Shown here: piece after piece, positions 18,360 to 28,568 of the stretch | Layout: the number at the start of each line of letters is the position of its first letter | Position numbering within the stretch: the stretch's first letter is position 1 | Assembly (NCBI RefSeq): GCF_947501665.1 | Contig: NZ_CANMWS010000012.1 | Span: 93,893 to 157,892 of the forward strand | Direction of reading: 5' to 3' | Source of the DNA: an uncultured Shewanella sp. | GTDB lineage: Bacteria; Pseudomonadota; Gammaproteobacteria; Enterobacterales; Shewanellaceae | Length of the DNA stretch: 64,000 nt | The notes under the pieces: generated by a model | What the model was told of the DNA's origin: nothing | What the model saw: the letters and a program-made list of their open reading frames with translations, nothing else | The model's database searches: none | Translations under genes and position numbers: made by a program

Positions 18360-18746
18360 ATGAGACTGATACTACTCATTGTACTCACCGCACTGCTTAG
18401 CGCATGTAACAGTAATTACACCTTTAATAGCAACCTCAATAGAGATGCAATCGAAGATTATTTCAAACCATCAGAAGTGACGGTTTACGAGGGTGATACG
18501 CAACCTTTAGGCCAATATGAATTGAAAGGTCTCGTACAAGGAGAAGCTTGTCAAGTGGAAAAAAATGGTGTTCCTGTAACACTAGCAGATGCTAGAACGC
18601 TGGCAAGGCGAGCTGCAGCGGATAAAAATGCCAATGGGTTAATTATCAAAAATTGTGTGTTAGTTGCAGAACCCACACCAGGCTGTTTTAGTAGTGCTCT
18701 ATGCATAGGACAAGCCATTAAGACACCGACCAATACCGACAAGTAG
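18360..18746 (+). CDS. rcsF: RcsF-like outer-membrane stress-sensing lipoprotein
   Basis: The 128-residue product has a lipoprotein signal peptide ending LLSAC, with lipidation at C16. A proline/charged linker is followed by the RcsF domain with ADARTLARRAAADKNANG. The four cysteines C64, C99, C109 and C115 match the four that form two non-consecutive disulfides in E. coli RcsF. In enterobacteria RcsF signals envelope stress to the Rcs phosphorelay. It is followed after 14 bases by trmO and then proS, the same neighbourhood as in E. coli. Confidence 0.88.
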   Translation: MRLILLIVLTALLSACNSNYTFNSNLNRDAIEDYFKPSEVTVYEGDTQPLGQYELKGLVQGEACQVEKNGVPVTLADARTLARRAAADKNANGLIIKNCVLVAEPTPGCFSSALCIGQAIKTPTNTDK

Positions 18747-18760
18747 AGCTAAAAATATTC

Positions 18761-19471
18761 ATGCATTTTACCAATCAAATTGAAGCAGTTGCTTATTGCC
18801 AAACGCCTTATAAGCAAAAATTTGGGATCCCACGTCAACCAGGTTTAGTTAACTCTGTTAGAGGCTATATAAAGCTTAACGGTGCTTATAACCAACTCGA
18901 TACAGTAAGAGGTTTAGAGCAATTCTCTCATTTATGGTTACTGTTTTGTTTCCATGAAAACCTCAAGCAAGGTTGGAAACCCACCGTTAGGCCCCCTCGT
19001 TTAGGCGGGAATGAAAAACTCGGGGTGTTTGCTACCCGTTCAACTTTCAGACCAAATGGTATCGGGCAATCTGTGGTCAAACTCCATCAAATCCAACATA
19101 ACTCAGGACAGGTGAGTCTCGAAATTTCAGGAATGGATTTACTGGACGGCACCCCCATTATCGATATTAAACCTTATATCCCTTTTTCAGATGCCATTGA
19201 AAATGCGATAGGTGGAATAGCCCAAGAAGCCCCACTATTAATTGACGTTACCTTTTCAAAAGAAGCTAAAAAGCAGCTACTTAAATATCACGATAGGCCC
19301 CATTTGGAAGCATTTATAACTGAAGTTCTCGCCCAAGATCCAAGACCTGCTTATAAGAAAGGAAAAATGGATCTAAAACAATACCAAATTGCATTATACG
19401 ATTTAGACATTTTATGGCAAATGCAAGAAGGCGCTATTTTAGTCTGTCATATTGGACCTGCTAACCTATAA
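18761..19471 (+). CDS. trmO: tRNA (N6-threonylcarbamoyladenosine37-N6)-methyltransferase TrmO
   Basis: The 236-residue enzyme (formerly YaeB/TsaA) methylates t6A37 to m6t6A in tRNA-Thr using S-adenosylmethionine. Diagnostic segments are FGIPRQPGLV, LEQFSHLWLLFCFHE, VRPPRLGGNEKLGVFATRS and FRPNGIGQSVVKL, all in the UPF0066 fold. The C-terminal extension ends DPRPAYKK..., as in the E. coli protein. It lies immediately downstream of rcsF, an arrangement shared with E. coli. Confidence 0.93.
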   Translation: MHFTNQIEAVAYCQTPYKQKFGIPRQPGLVNSVRGYIKLNGAYNQLDTVRGLEQFSHLWLLFCFHENLKQGWKPTVRPPRLGGNEKLGVFATRSTFRPNGIGQSVVKLHQIQHNSGQVSLEISGMDLLDGTPIIDIKPYIPFSDAIENAIGGIAQEAPLLIDVTFSKEAKKQLLKYHDRPHLEAFITEVLAQDPRPAYKKGKMDLKQYQIALYDLDILWQMQEGAILVCHIGPANL

Positions 19472-19519
19472 AAATCATTGAGTATTCGTTAAAATATCTC
19501 CATATGCTCTAACTTGAAC

Positions 19520-20149
19520 ATGGAAATGAGTACGCACATGCAAGTCGATTATCAAGCTCAACATAAGCAACGATTAGCCTATATGCCTTGGCTCTATTAC
19601 ACACTCAAAGAAAAACATAAACAATGGGCGCTTCCTTGGCAAACACAAATACAATCACAACTTTGTGCGCTTGAAACCATCAGCATTGGACAGAATTGTT
19701 TCGTTGCTCCGCAAGCACACTTATTTGCCGAACCTGGCCGTGATATAAAAATGGGCGATCAATGTATGATTGCAGCAGACAGCTTCATTCACGGACCTAT
19801 CACTATGGGTAACGAAGTAGCCATTAATCATGGCTGTTCACTTGATGGCGGACGGGCGGGTATTGTCATTGGCGATAAAACTCGCATAGCCAACAACGTG
19901 ACTATCTATGCTTTTAATCACGGTATGAGCATGCAGCAAAGTATTTACCAGCAGAAAGTGAATTCATTAGGCATAACCATAGGGATAGATGTGTGGGTAG
20001 GCGCTCAAGCTGGTATCGTTGATGGGGTGACTATTGGTTCACATAGCGTTATTGCTATGGGAGCTATAATTACTAAAGATGTCGAGCCTTATGCCATTAT
20101 GGCCGGTAATCCAGCAAAAAAAGTGGGAGATAGGCGTGATAAATCATAA
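19520..20149 (+). CDS. Hexapeptide-repeat O-acyltransferase (left-handed beta-helix)
   Basis: The protein of about 209 residues is an LbH acyltransferase of the WbbJ/maltose-O-acetyltransferase type. It has an N-terminal helical segment, then imperfect hexapeptide turns (ISIGQNCFVAPQAHLFAEPG onward), a GDKTRIANNVTIYAFNHG loop and a WVGAQAGIVDGVTIGSHSVI...AGNPAKKVGDR end. That end is where these trimeric enzymes bind acetyl-CoA. The acceptor is unknown. Possible starts are TTG 19514, ATG 19520 and ATG 19538; I use the first ATG. It sits between trmO and proS, where E. coli has no gene. Confidence 0.8.
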   Translation: MEMSTHMQVDYQAQHKQRLAYMPWLYYTLKEKHKQWALPWQTQIQSQLCALETISIGQNCFVAPQAHLFAEPGRDIKMGDQCMIAADSFIHGPITMGNEVAINHGCSLDGGRAGIVIGDKTRIANNVTIYAFNHGMSMQQSIYQQKVNSLGITIGIDVWVGAQAGIVDGVTIGSHSVIAMGAIITKDVEPYAIMAGNPAKKVGDRRDKS

Positions 20150-20270
20150 TTGACTCACACTTTTTTATCCTACAACAAGAATATTTAGCATATTCCAATA
20201 ATCATGGGTGACAACAGCAAGCTTAATGATAAAATGTCGCCCAATTACATTCTAAACATGGACATCGGTA

Positions 20271-21977
20271 ATGCGAGTTAGCAAGTACCTACTATCAACA
20301 AAAAAAGAAACACCAGCAGATGCTGAAGTTATCAGTCATCAGCTTATGCTACGTGCAGGAATGATCCGCAAAAACGCATCAGGCTTATATAGTTGGCTTC
20401 CTACTGGACTCAAAGTCTTACGTAAAGTCGAAGCGATTGTACGTGAAGAAATGATGAAAGCTGGCGCGATTGAAATATCCATGCCCATGGTACAACCTGC
20501 CGATCTTTGGACTGAAACCGGTCGCTGGGAAAAATTTGGCCCTGAACTATTACGTTTTCAAGATAGACACAATCGTGACTTTGTCTTAGGACCGACTCAT
20601 GAAGAAGTCATCACCGATATCGTACGCAAAGAAGTCAACTCATATAAACAACTTCCTTTAAATTTATTTCAGATCCAAACCAAGTTCCGTGATGAAGTTC
20701 GCCCACGTTTTGGTGTCATGCGGTCACGTGAATTTTTGATGAAAGATGCCTACTCTTTTCATTTAGATCAAAAGACGATGGATGAGACTTATCAATCCAT
20801 GTTTACAGCCTATAGTAATATTTTGTCTCGTATGGAGCTATCATTTAGACCTGTATTAGCAGATACAGGATCCATTGGCGGCAGCTTATCCCATGAATTT
20901 CATGTGCTAGCCAATAGCGGTGAAGATTTAATTGCATACTCCACTGGCAGTGATTACGCAGCCAATATTGAAAAAGCCCAAGCTCCGCTGCCGACAAAGG
21001 AACGAAACGCCCCCACTCAGGCAATAACTGAACTTGATACCCCCAATGCAAAAACCATCGCTACGCTGGTTTCTGAGCATCAGATCCATATCGAGAATAC
21101 GGTGAAAACCATCATCGTTAAAGGTGCAAATGATGACGCGCCTCTCGTTGCTTTAGTTATTCGAGGCGATCATGAACTCAATGAAGTCAAAGCTGAAAAA
21201 TTAGACGCTGTTCTTGCGCCACTCACTTTTGCAGAAGAAGTAGACATAAGAGCCACAATTGGCGCAGGACCTGGATCATTAGGTCCAGTCGAACTCCCAA
21301 TACCTATCATTATCGATCATAGCGTCGATGTGATGAGTGATTTTGTTGCAGGTGCAAATACCGACGGTAAACACCTAACAGGAATAAACTGGGAACGTGA
21401 TTTGCCTCAAGCTCAAACAGCTGACTTACGCAATATTATTGAAGGGGAAGCGAGCCCTTGTGGACAGGGTAACATAGCCCTTTTACGTGGTATTGAAGTG
21501 GGACATATTTTCCAATTAGGCACAAATTACTCTGAGTCAATGCATGCTAATGTGCTGGATGAAAATGGAAAATCTCAGTCGTTACTCATGGGATGTTATG
21601 GTATTGGAGTGAGCCGCATTGTCGCTGCTGCCATTGAACAAAATCACGATGAGAGAGGCATTATTTGGCCTAACGCTATTGCTCCGTTTACTGTGGGTAT
21701 TCTCCCTATGAACATGCACAAATCTCATCGAGTAAAAGATATGGCTGAAAAGCTTTATCAAGAGCTAAATGAGTTAGGAATAGAAGTGCTCTTTGATGAT
21801 CGTAAAGAGCGTCCTGGTGTTATGTTTGCTGATATGGAATTGATCGGACTACCACATGTCATTGTCATTGGCGATCGTAATATTGACAATGGTGTTTTTG
21901 AATACAAAAACCGCCGTACAGGTGAAAAGCAGGATATCCCTTTTGAGCAGATTATTGACTTCATAAAGTCAGCATAA
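20271..21977 (+). CDS. proS: Prolyl-tRNA synthetase
   Basis: The 568-residue class II synthetase charges tRNA-Pro. The N-terminal [31 protein letters not shown] is typical of bacterial ProS. Class II motif 2 lies near [16 protein letters not shown] and [23 protein letters not shown]. The middle third (about 220-410) is the INS editing domain that clears Ala-tRNA-Pro. Motif 3 is [14 protein letters not shown] near residue 440, followed by the anticodon-binding domain. Length matches the bacterial-type enzyme, and a strong terminator follows. Confidence 0.97.
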   Translation: MRVSKYLLSTKKETPADAEVISHQLMLRAGMIRKNASGLYSWLPTGLKVLRKVEAIVREEMMKAGAIEISMPMVQPADLWTETGRWEKFGPELLRFQDRHNRDFVLGPTHEEVITDIVRKEVNSYKQLPLNLFQIQTKFRDEVRPRFGVMRSREFLMKDAYSFHLDQKTMDETYQSMFTAYSNILSRMELSFRPVLADTGSIGGSLSHEFHVLANSGEDLIAYSTGSDYAANIEKAQAPLPTKERNAPTQAITELDTPNAKTIATLVSEHQIHIENTVKTIIVKGANDDAPLVALVIRGDHELNEVKAEKLDAVLAPLTFAEEVDIRATIGAGPGSLGPVELPIPIIIDHSVDVMSDFVAGANTDGKHLTGINWERDLPQAQTADLRNIIEGEASPCGQGNIALLRGIEVGHIFQLGTNYSESMHANVLDENGKSQSLLMGCYGIGVSRIVAAAIEQNHDERGIIWPNAIAPFTVGILPMNMHKSHRVKDMAEKLYQELNELGIEVLFDDRKERPGVMFADMELIGLPHVIVIGDRNIDNGVFEYKNRRTGEKQDIPFEQIIDFIKSA

Positions 21978-21989
21978 CCCTTGATTATT

Positions 21990-22022
21990 AAAGCCTTTAT
22001 TCTAATATTAAAGGCTTTTTTT
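21990..22022 (+). terminator. Rho-independent terminator of proS
   Basis: AAAGCCTTTA and TAAAGGCTTT form the stem, followed by a run of seven or more T. It lies 12 bases after the proS stop. Confidence 0.92.
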
Positions 22023-22229
22023 CTTCATCACTTCCTCATGTTAGTAAACATCCTTCTCTGTGTCTATATTCAACTCGTTTTTTATTAAAAACTTCCTTAA
22101 AACAACTATACTTTGACTAATTAAACAACTGAGGAACAGTCATCTAGCATAATAAAAACCTTTAGATTCAACACATAAAATAAAGGCTCATTGTTTGAAT
22201 AATTTATTTTTCAATTTAAGGATTTAGTT

Positions 22230-23372
22230 ATGTCAGATAAAACAGCGCTTGTTTTTGGTGGTGGAGGCGCTAGGGCAGCTTATCAAGTCGGTGTATTAAA
22301 AGCCATAGTCCAATTTTACCCGAGAAGTCACGGTATTCCTTTTAAAGTATTAAGCGGTACTTCTGCAGGAGGGATTAATGCAACGGCACTTGCCACATAT
22401 GCATCGTGCTTTCATTTAGGCGTAAGAAAATTAGAATGGGTATGGTCAAATCTGTCTATTGACCAAGTCTATAGTGCATCTATCGCTGGCGTATTTGGTC
22501 ACTTAGGTAAAATGGCATTTAAAGGTATGAAGTCAAAAGGCCCTAACTTACAGCCTGCAAGCCTATTTAATAATGAGCCTCTGCGTAATTTACTCGATCA
22601 ACTCGTGGATTTTGAACGTATCGATAGAAATATTAACAGGCACAGTTTAGATGCTATTAGTTTAGATACTTCATGTTTCGACAGCTGTTTTTGTGAAACA
22701 TTTTTTCAAGCTAAATCCAATATTCAAGACTGGCAGCGCTCAAGACGCTGCGGGCGAAGAACAAGGCTCACAACCGATCATTTACTCGCCAGTGCAGCAA
22801 TCCCACTTATTTTCCCTACGGTAAAAATAGGGCAATCTTATTATGCTGACGGCTCATTACATCAATTTGCCCCATTAAGTAGTCCTATCCATTTAGGTGC
22901 GAACAGGATCATTGCCATAAACTTAGAAAGCCCCCATAAAAATGAGCAGCAATCCAATACTCACTACCCTCAAGTAGAGACTATAGCAGGGCACCTGCTC
23001 GATACTATTTTTTCAGATACGATTAATAGTGATTTAGAGCGTTTACTCAGAATTAACAAAACAATGGCCAATATTCCAAAAGCATACCGTAGGGCTATTC
23101 CCCTTAATCATATTGATGCACTTGTGATTAAACCCAGTGAAGATTTGAGTGAAATTGCGGCTAAGTACTTTCACACTATCCCTATTGCTTTTAAAATACT
23201 CATGAAATTAATGGGAATAACTGGCCAATCTGATTCCAGTATTGTTTCATACCTATTATTTGACAAAGATTACTGTAAAGCGCTCATACGGTTAGGCTAC
23301 GAAGACACTCTGTGCCAAATTGATGACGTTAAGCACTTTCTCAATATTAATGACAGACTATTAAGTAATTGA
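22230..23372 (+). CDS. Patatin-like phospholipase
   Basis: The 380-residue protein carries the patatin domain (PF01734). FGGGGARAAYQVGVL (9-23) is the oxyanion-hole glycine loop, the nucleophile is S45 in GTSAGG (43-48), and the catalytic aspartate is in YYADGSLHQFAPLS. These residues form the Ser-Asp dyad of this lipid acyl hydrolase family. There is no signal peptide, so it is likely cytoplasmic or membrane-associated, as are RssA-type relatives. The last 12 bases overlap the convergent SGNH hydrolase gene. The lipid substrate is unknown. Confidence 0.88.
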   Translation: MSDKTALVFGGGGARAAYQVGVLKAIVQFYPRSHGIPFKVLSGTSAGGINATALATYASCFHLGVRKLEWVWSNLSIDQVYSASIAGVFGHLGKMAFKGMKSKGPNLQPASLFNNEPLRNLLDQLVDFERIDRNINRHSLDAISLDTSCFDSCFCETFFQAKSNIQDWQRSRRCGRRTRLTTDHLLASAAIPLIFPTVKIGQSYYADGSLHQFAPLSSPIHLGANRIIAINLESPHKNEQQSNTHYPQVETIAGHLLDTIFSDTINSDLERLLRINKTMANIPKAYRRAIPLNHIDALVIKPSEDLSEIAAKYFHTIPIAFKILMKLMGITGQSDSSIVSYLLFDKDYCKALIRLGYEDTLCQIDDVKHFLNINDRLLSN

Positions 23373-24065
23373 TATTTTATCCACAGCCACTTTTGCCCAA
23401 TGCTGATATATTGCTTCGCCTGGATGAAAGCCATCTATTGCCATTTTGTCCGCTTCTAATAAAGGGCCCAAATTAATGATATGACAATCAATCTCCTGTG
23501 ATAACCAATGAGTTAAAGACTGATTAAACTGCTGGCTTCTAACCCCTAAAAACCAAGCTAACGGTTGAGGTAAAACTGGGAAATCGCCCATAGGAGGCAC
23601 TAGAGAAAACAACACTTGCTGGCTCGATAGCTCTTTTCTGCAAAACTGAAGCAAAGCTTGTTGCTGAGAAATCCAAGTATCAACTTGAATAAAGCGAGTC
23701 ACATCATTAACACCGAGCGAAATAATAACAACATCCACCTCTCGCTTTTCCATCGTTTTTACTGCAATAAGCAGATCTTGCGTTGAATAGCCAGATTGCG
23801 CAAATAATCTCCAATTGAGTGTCACACGATCAGCCAACTGTTTTACTATTTGACCAGATAATGCTTGAGACTGCTCATTAACTCCCACACCAGCTGCCGC
23901 AGAGTCACCGAGGATAAGTAAACTCAAAGGCTGACCATTGCCACTTATTCCTGCCCTTTCGCCTTCAGGTTCTGGTAATTTAGGCGTAGTTTTACGAACA
24001 TACCAAGCTTGAGCGCATAAAAGCGGTGACAATAAAATTAATAATATATAATACCAAATATTCAC
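23361..24065 (-). CDS. SGNH/GDSL-family hydrolase
   Basis: The 234-residue hydrolase has an N-terminal hydrophobic segment (residues 3-21) that acts as a signal anchor or signal peptide. The four SGNH blocks are visible: ILGDSAAAGVG with nucleophile S55, a glycine-bearing second block, SLGVNDVT with the asparagine, and D211-GFH214 near the C-terminus. It probably deacylates a lipid or carbohydrate ester in the periplasm. It converges on the patatin gene with a 12-base overlap. Confidence 0.87.
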   Translation of the reverse strand: MNIWYYILLILLSPLLCAQAWYVRKTTPKLPEPEGERAGISGNGQPLSLLILGDSAAAGVGVNEQSQALSGQIVKQLADRVTLNWRLFAQSGYSTQDLLIAVKTMEKREVDVVIISLGVNDVTRFIQVDTWISQQQALLQFCRKELSSQQVLFSLVPPMGDFPVLPQPLAWFLGVRSQQFNQSLTHWLSQEIDCHIINLGPLLEADKMAIDGFHPGEAIYQHWAKVAVDKISIT

Positions 24066-24155
24066 ATTATTGCTCTCCTTATGCTTGAATTGGTATGGGT
24101 ATGATGCCCGTTATTCAGTCATCATACCGTTTAACCTCACGTTGAGCTTATCGCT

Positions 24156-25994
24156 TTATTGGATATTACGTTTTTCTACATTTGCCATAATATAGCTATC
24201 CACAACGCGTTCTAAAATGGTTAAAGGCATAGCTCCATTCTTCAAAATCACATTATGAAACTCAATTAAACTGAACTCTTCTCCTAAAGTCGATTGCGCC
24301 TTTTCTCTTAAGGATAAAATTTTCATCATACCAATTTTATAGGCTGTCGCTTGTCCTGGCATCACAATATAGCGTTCAATCTCAGCTATTACATCACTTT
24401 CAGGCATGCCCGTATTATTAGACATATATTGAATTGCCTCCTCTCTTGTCCAGCGTTTATGATGAATACCTGTATCGACAACTAAGCGAACGGCTCTAAA
24501 AAGCTCCGCTTGTAAACGACCAATATTATCAAAAGGATCCGCTTGGTAACCAAGTTCCCATGCCACTCGCTCTGAATATAATGCCCAGCCCTCAGAATAG
24601 GCAACAAAAGGCGCCATTTTCCGAATAAAAGGCATATTTTCAAGTTCCATAGCAACAGAAAGTTGAAAGTGATGCCCAGGAACCCCTTCATGATAGGCCA
24701 ATGTTCTCATGCCAAATTTAGGCGTTGCTTTGATATCATAAAGATTAGCAAAAAAGCGCCCTGGACGACTCCCATCAATAGCTGGCATCTCATAATAAGC
24801 CCCCGGTGCGGTTTGCTCTTTAAATTCAGGAATACGTACGACTTCAAGTGATGCTTCAGGTTTTACACCAAATGCGGCATCGATCCCCTGATTAATTTCA
24901 GTCAGGATCTGGTTATAATCTTGCAATATTTGCGCCCGTCCGGCGGCACTATCTTCATAGTAAAATTCAGCTTGATTAGTTAGAACGGCCATTGACTGAG
25001 TGAAGCCTTCTGACACTTCATACCCTTGGGTGTCTAAAATGCTTAATATTTCAGATTGAATACGTCTCACATCATCTAAACCCAATTGATGGATTTGCTC
25101 AGCCGATAAATCTGTTGTAGTAAAAAACTTTAATGCCTGCTTATAGGCTTTATCACCATTGGGCAGATGCCAAAAACCGGCATCATTCACGGCTTTGCTT
25201 TTCAATTTAGCAAAATAATGAATAAATAAATCATAAGCTGGATACACATTATCTTGGATGAGTACTCTAGCTGCGAGTAAAATACGTTCTTTATCGAATT
25301 GTGAAAAATGAGGCACTTTATTCATTTTATCCACTAACGCAGTATAAAGAATATTATCTTCAACCGGAGTTTCTACAAAGGCATTCATTTCTGTGAGTAC
25401 ACGCTCAATGACAAACTTAGGCGGAATAATGCCTTTTTGCTCACGAAGTTGAAGACCTTCTAGATTTTGAGCAAATTTTATTTTTACTTTTTCTAAACGA
25501 GATAAATAATACTCAGCATCAGTAATATTATTTATTTGATGAGTTGATGCCATAAAACTCGGATACCCGTTTTGCACACCAAACAACTGATTAACAGGAT
25601 AATTATGATACCGATATGCTTTACTTTCTATTATGAAATCCAGTAGATAAAGTGATATATCTTTAGACAATAACTCATTTTCATCTAAATAAGCATCATC
25701 ATAGCTCAATAATGTCGCTTTTAAATCATCGACCTGTGCCAGTAGCTCATCCATTTTTTCGGGGCTATCATTATTAAGTTGACCATTGTGCGAAGTAATA
25801 CCTAATGATTCCAGAAACCCTAAAGACGTTAATGTTTCAGGGCTATCTAACGCCACTTTTAATACACTTCTATCTAAAAATACTCTAAAGATAAAAGGTT
25901 TTTGAGCAAACCATTCATGTGCAACAAACATACTCGACAATAACGTGAGGCTCAGTAAAATAAACCCTAACCGCTTCCCTGTTTTTTTTATCAT
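24156..25994 (-). CDS. DUF885 family metallopeptidase-like protein, exported
   Basis: The 612-residue product has a hydrophobic N-terminus (residues 9-24) consistent with a signal peptide or anchor. The remainder matches DUF885 (PF05960), a mostly helical family with a zinc-peptidase-like active site. HEGVPGHHFQ lies at 435-444, followed by YSEGWALYSER about 30 residues later, supplying the His, His and Glu ligands. It is probably a periplasmic carboxypeptidase or oligopeptidase, but no substrate is established. It is monocistronic, between an SGNH hydrolase and the antiporter gene. Confidence 0.85.
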   Translation of the reverse strand: MIKKTGKRLGFILLSLTLLSSMFVAHEWFAQKPFIFRVFLDRSVLKVALDSPETLTSLGFLESLGITSHNGQLNNDSPEKMDELLAQVDDLKATLLSYDDAYLDENELLSKDISLYLLDFIIESKAYRYHNYPVNQLFGVQNGYPSFMASTHQINNITDAEYYLSRLEKVKIKFAQNLEGLQLREQKGIIPPKFVIERVLTEMNAFVETPVEDNILYTALVDKMNKVPHFSQFDKERILLAARVLIQDNVYPAYDLFIHYFAKLKSKAVNDAGFWHLPNGDKAYKQALKFFTTTDLSAEQIHQLGLDDVRRIQSEILSILDTQGYEVSEGFTQSMAVLTNQAEFYYEDSAAGRAQILQDYNQILTEINQGIDAAFGVKPEASLEVVRIPEFKEQTAPGAYYEMPAIDGSRPGRFFANLYDIKATPKFGMRTLAYHEGVPGHHFQLSVAMELENMPFIRKMAPFVAYSEGWALYSERVAWELGYQADPFDNIGRLQAELFRAVRLVVDTGIHHKRWTREEAIQYMSNNTGMPESDVIAEIERYIVMPGQATAYKIGMMKILSLREKAQSTLGEEFSLIEFHNVILKNGAMPLTILERVVDSYIMANVEKRNIQ

Positions 25995-26065
25995 TTCTTT
26001 CCCTGCTAATCATTATCCATCATCAGACAAGGTTAACATTTTACACACAATAGTAACAATCAGGT

Positions 26066-28015
26066 TTAGCCTTTTAATAGCCAATTTTCTGCACGTTCAA
26101 TACGACGAGGCTTACCTAATAAAATAAGAATATCCCCCGCTTTACACTGCCAATCCAGAGGAGGTGATTCAATTTCAGCGCCAGAACGCCTTATTGCTCG
26201 TAACTCTATTCTCAATTTTTGCCATGGGATAATTGCTAACGTTTTCCCCACTACATAAGCACCTTGAGGTAAAGCCATCGCATGTAACCTTTCTAAGGTA
26301 AAGTCAGTATCTGCCCCCGAAAAAAAACCGTGCAAATACCGATAATGATGACGCCTTTCAAATTCAAGTCGTTTTAAAATTCGACTCAAAGGCACACCTG
26401 ACTGATAAAGAACCTGAGAGACCAACATCAAGCTCCCCTCTAAGGTTTCTGGAATAACTTGACTCGCTCCAGCTCTCTCTAGTACATCCATATCCATATC
26501 ATCACGCGTTCTAACCAAAATTTTTGCATCACGGGTTAACTGCCGACATAAGCACAACACATCTTCCACTGCTTTACTGTCACCCAATGTGATAACAACC
26601 AGCTTTGCCTCACGAATATTAGCTTGTTTCAATATACTTCGCTGACAACCATCGCCAAAATAAACGGGTTCCCCTGCAGCTCTCGCTTCTGCAACACGTT
26701 TAGGATCTAAATCAAGCACCAGATAAGGGATCGCCTCCACTTTCATAAAGCGGGCTATCGTCTGCCCCACTCGGCCATAACCTAAGATCAAGACGAGCTC
26801 TCCTTTTGCATTTGGCAAAGCTTTAACGGCATCAATATTATTTGCTTTCGTTTTCACACCTTGTAATCTTTTAGCAATATTCATACTGTTTTTAACTAAC
26901 CAAGGCGCAAAAGCCATAGAGAGCACAGCCACCATCACAAATACAGTACTGACTTGACTATCAATTAATTGATAACTCACCCCTAAGGATAAAATGACAA
27001 AACTAAACTCTCCCATCTGCGCTAAGGTCAATGCAGTGGATAAGGAAATCCTAAATGATTCTTTTGTCACTTTGAGAAGAAGAAAAATAATCGCAGTTTT
27101 AACAAATAATACTCCCACCAGTAATAATAAAATCTCCCACCAAAATTGCATTACGATATGGAAATTGAGTAACATACCAATAGAGATAAAAAATAACCCC
27201 ATTAATAAATCTCTAAAAGGTCGAATATCGGCTTCTAATTGCCTTTTATATTGACTCTCACCTAATAAAATCCCTGCAATAAATGCCCCCAATGCCATGG
27301 ATAAACCCACCCATTGAGTAATCGCACCAGTCACTAACGAAACAACTAAAGTTGATAAAACAAATAGCTCATTTGAACGTGCTCTAGCCACTTCATCAAA
27401 CAGTTTAGGCAGAGTCCACTTTCCCACAATAATCAGTGCTAAAAAGGCAGCAAGTCCTTCCAATAAGCTTGTGGTAATATCAAACCAAGTAAACGCTTGT
27501 TGTTGTTCTGAAAGAAGAGGCAATAAAATAAGTAAAGGCACCACAGCGATATCTTGAAAAAGCAGTATACTGACAGACAATTCACCGTGCCTGCGACGAA
27601 GCCAACCTTGATCATTTAACAATTTCAGCACTATTGCAGTAGAAGACAACGCAATCGCGGCCCCTACCACTAATGAGGCCACCATATTTAAACCAAAAAT
27701 GATCGCAGCTAACATCGCAATCCCAACAGTCACGGTAAGCTGAGCAAAACCTAATCCAAAAACTTTACGTCGCATAGCCCAGAGTCTGGGCAAAGAAAAC
27801 TCCAGACCTAAACTAAACATCAGTAAAACAATACCCAATTCTGCAACCGAATGAATTTCTCGCTGGCTAAACCAATTAAACCCGCTCGGCCCGCTTATCA
27901 CCCCAGTCAATAAGTAAGCCAAAATAGCAGGTAAACCTGCTCGCCTCAACATTGCAATAGCAATAATAGCAATCACTAACATGAATAGGATTTGGATCAA
28001 CAAGCCGTGGTTCAT
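26066..28015 (-). CDS. CPA2-family cation/proton antiporter with RCK domains (KefB/YbaL type)
   Basis: The 649-residue protein has about 12-13 membrane helices (residues 1-380) of the CPA2 Na+/H+ exchanger domain, including GFNWFSQREI, LGIVLLMFSLGLEF and GAFIAGILLGES. A cytoplasmic RCK_N (TrkA-N) domain follows with the Rossmann motif GYGRVGQ near 410, VLDLDPKRV and VYFGDGCQRSILKQA. A TrkA_C domain ends near 645. It should exchange K+ or Na+ for protons under nucleotide or redox control. Layout is closest to E. coli YbaL; no KefG/KefF partner gene adjoins it. Confidence 0.88.
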   Translation of the reverse strand: MNHGLLIQILFMLVIAIIAIAMLRRAGLPAILAYLLTGVISGPSGFNWFSQREIHSVAELGIVLLMFSLGLEFSLPRLWAMRRKVFGLGFAQLTVTVGIAMLAAIIFGLNMVASLVVGAAIALSSTAIVLKLLNDQGWLRRRHGELSVSILLFQDIAVVPLLILLPLLSEQQQAFTWFDITTSLLEGLAAFLALIIVGKWTLPKLFDEVARARSNELFVLSTLVVSLVTGAITQWVGLSMALGAFIAGILLGESQYKRQLEADIRPFRDLLMGLFFISIGMLLNFHIVMQFWWEILLLLVGVLFVKTAIIFLLLKVTKESFRISLSTALTLAQMGEFSFVILSLGVSYQLIDSQVSTVFVMVAVLSMAFAPWLVKNSMNIAKRLQGVKTKANNIDAVKALPNAKGELVLILGYGRVGQTIARFMKVEAIPYLVLDLDPKRVAEARAAGEPVYFGDGCQRSILKQANIREAKLVVITLGDSKAVEDVLCLCRQLTRDAKILVRTRDDMDMDVLERAGASQVIPETLEGSLMLVSQVLYQSGVPLSRILKRLEFERRHHYRYLHGFFSGADTDFTLERLHAMALPQGAYVVGKTLAIIPWQKLRIELRAIRRSGAEIESPPLDWQCKAGDILILLGKPRRIERAENWLLKG

Positions 28016-28476
28016 TAGAATTTTATTCCCCCAAAATATGAAAATACAATATGATGAACTACTGATTTTTGGTGATAATGTCTACATAAATTTATGACTT
28101 TTTAGATGCAGCAAATGCTAAGTCGTTATTCTTGGTCTTAATACCAGACGCCCCGTGAGCTTCTTCATTCTTGAAACCATCGACTTTGAGTCAAACGTCA
28201 TACTGTCTTCTTCAGGCTAAAAATCATTAGGTAAAGTTCAAATGTTACACACTCCTTTAACCATATAATTAACCAAAATGAACGATAACACAGTAAAAGG
28301 GGGCCATAAACGCTGTCCTCATTATTTATCAAAAAGAATTCAGCGAACGTATTTAACACTTATTGTAAATAATCTTTGTAAAAAAGAGCCTAAAAACCAC
28401 CACAAAAGAGCCCGCTCTAACAAATTCACGTCACTTTAAGAAACTATATTCAGTATAGGAGGATATAGATAAGACT
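28016..28476. other. Intergenic region between the antiporter gene and rfaH
   Basis: No convincing gene is visible on either strand. It contains the antiporter promoter region at the left and the rfaH terminator at the right edge. The middle shows nothing I can name. Confidence 0.5.
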
Positions 28477-28508
28477 TAAAACAAATCGAGCCAAAGGATT
28501 GGCTCGAT
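28477..28508 (-). terminator. Rho-independent terminator of rfaH
   Basis: On the minus strand ATCGAGCCAA (28499-28508) pairs with TTGGCTCGAT (28485-28494) around a short loop, then TTGTTTTA follows. It lies about 60 bases past the rfaH stop. Confidence 0.8.
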
Positions 28509-28568
28509 CATTTAATATAGGAAATCAAGTAAATTCAGATAGTAAAGTTGGTACGCTTACGTTAATAA

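Noticed and set aside
20845..21051. Minus-strand frame inside proS
   Set aside because: Shadow of the proS coding strand; no ribosome site.
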